Below, piece after piece: positions 62,846-64,000 of a stretch of DNA of 64,000 bases. Positions within the stretch are counted from its first letter, which is position 1. Every line of letters begins with the position of its first letter. The position numbers and the translations under genes were made by a program. This stretch comes from Sarcocystis neurona (lineage: Eukaryota > Apicomplexa > Conoidasida > Eucoccidiorida > Sarcocystidae), in NCBI GenBank assembly GCA_000727475.1, contig KL647289.1:9031507-9095506 (forward strand). Direction: 5' to 3'. The notes beneath the pieces were generated by a model. The model was given only the letters and a program-made list of their open reading frames with translations, was not told the origin of the DNA and searched no databases.

Positions 62846-64000
62846 GATCCCCTGCAGAGCGGAAAACTCCACCGCGACAGTCAAAGAAGCAGTGACCCAG
62901 CAGCATTGCCAAGCACTTCCCCAAGGCCCAGCCGAGGAAATATCCCCCGCCCTTCCCCCACGTCGAAGAGGTCGTACGCAAGCGAGCAAGCCGAGCTGAA
63001 GCCCACGGAAGGTCGACGTCCGTAGATATATGTCTCGTACACTGGGACGTAGTACGTCCATCCCAGCAGACAGAGACTACGAACAGATGCGGCGGGATAT
63101 ACGTATTTGTATTAGCGCGTGCACGCGAAGATCAAAGCGGGACGCGCATGCGCTTCCTCACGTTTCCCACACAAAATGAGTCAACATCACCGTCATTCTT
63201 CACTCAGTCCCGCAAATATCATTTCATATATATATATATGTATGTGTGCAGATATATACATATATATATATATACGTATATATATGTATGCATACATCCA
63301 CGTATATGTATACATATGTATGCAGATATATACATATACATATACACGCACATACATATATATATGTGTGTATATATATAGACGCATATATAGAGAGAGA
63401 GAAATGAAAGTCATTTCCTCACGCAGGGAGATGCCTGTACGTCTACGTGTAGATACCCAAGGGTAGAGGCAACTACTTGCACACACCCACACACACGAAG
63501 AGATAGGGAAGAATTTTTTGCCACAAGAAGATGCGAGAATCTACAAGAAGAGGAACACGGTTTTCCTCCCTCTCCATAAAAAGTGCATATACGTCTCCAC
63601 GTCGTACGTTACCAAGAAAGAAACAAGGACGTCTGCGCATGCAGGCATGTGTGCGTTGGCTTGTTCATGCAGAGAGACACACCCACACATATATCGGTCA
63701 ATACAAGCAGAGAGATACACCCACACACACATATTCATAGAGACGAATACCTGCAGAGAGAGACACATCCATACACCTATTTGCCAGGATATACGCATAC
63801 GTACCTACCTACACAGACACGTTGCGCGAGGCCAGTACGGGTGGCAACAGCTACTAATAACTCAGACACAGTAGACACACACATCCACAGGTTTTACCTA
63901 GACACGTACACAGTAAACTTGGATCTCATGTGCGCAGGCGCTCTTATAGAAGAAGCTATCTTTCCTCTATAGTATATGTGTGTTGTGTGTGTAGATTTTC
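62846..64000. other. No supported gene
   Basis: 62846-63110 has good sequence complexity and is open in all three minus frames, so an upstream exon of the TBC gene could hide here, but none of the readings resembles the expected domain blocks. 63240-63400 is TA/CA microsatellite. 63480-64000 is mixed, A- and C-rich. Confidence 0.4.
63196..63240 (-). repeat. Right arm of the inverted repeat
   Basis: TTCTTCACTCAGTCCCGCAA followed by ATATCATTTCATATATATA. Arms enclose about 350 bp of mixed sequence (62846-63195) and both have their TA tracts on the outside. Confidence 0.85.

Noticed and set aside
62846..63110. Minus-strand open frames as the missing upstream TBC exon
   Set aside because: None contains the expected Y-x-Q-G-M-N or acidic Phe-Phe blocks of the domain, and no acceptor-donor pair fits phase 0.

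Overview
The window looks like nuclear DNA of a coccidian apicomplexan, most likely Eimeria. Four signals point there: very dense CAG/CTG trinucleotide tracts giving long Gln, Ala and Ser runs in predicted proteins; split genes with GT-AG introns; kilobases of TA, CA and GA microsatellite between genes; and no bacterial features (no operons, no ribosome-binding-site pattern, no CRISPR). Species is not resolvable by eye. One assembly gap of 697 N lies at 30106-30802.

Layout. 1-905 is low-complexity flank. 906-13451 on the minus strand is one uninterrupted reading frame of about 4,180 codons, a giant homopolymer-rich protein, with a second Ala/Gln-rich frame upstream to about 14250. 14.4-15.2 kb is a degenerate TA-rich repeat family. 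15.3-16.9 kb (+) is a Gln/Ser/Ala-rich gene whose main exon is open for 326 codons. 17.1-18.5 kb holds two almost identical 315-321 bp direct repeats around a 171-codon frame with a membrane anchor. 19-21.3 kb (-) holds weaker coding signals, including a duplicated mini-exon module. 23.2-24.6 kb (+) is an Ala-rich terminal exon. 24.6-26.2 kb and 29.8-32.3 kb are strand-asymmetric polypurine tracts, the second carrying the gap. 27-29.4 kb (+) holds a spliced gene with a Leu-rich membrane segment. 34.7-35.9 kb is a CTA-triplet island. 36.5-38.6 kb is a divergent gene pair. 39-43.8 kb has scattered exons, three coding-like tandem repeats and an 85-residue secreted-protein frame. 46.0-47.1 kb (+) is a 356-codon frame. 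48-49.4 kb (+) is a spliced gene with phase-matched exons. 54.3-54.8 kb (+) is the 3' end of a Gln-rich gene, convergent with the best-identified gene in the window.

The best-identified gene runs on the minus strand from 61271 down to 55023. Four exons with compatible splice phases encode the C-terminal half of a TBC (Rab-GAP) domain of the TBC1D13 type, followed by a long Gln- and Ala-rich tail. Its 5' exons were not found and probably lie beyond 64000.

Because CAG/CTG tracts contain no stop codon in any frame, many open frames here are not genes. I favoured frames that keep ordinary residue composition outside the tracts, end at credible stops, or are bounded by splice signals in matching phase. 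Most exon calls are inference without transcript support. There is no metabolic or operon logic linking these genes; they look like independent eukaryotic loci separated by repeat.
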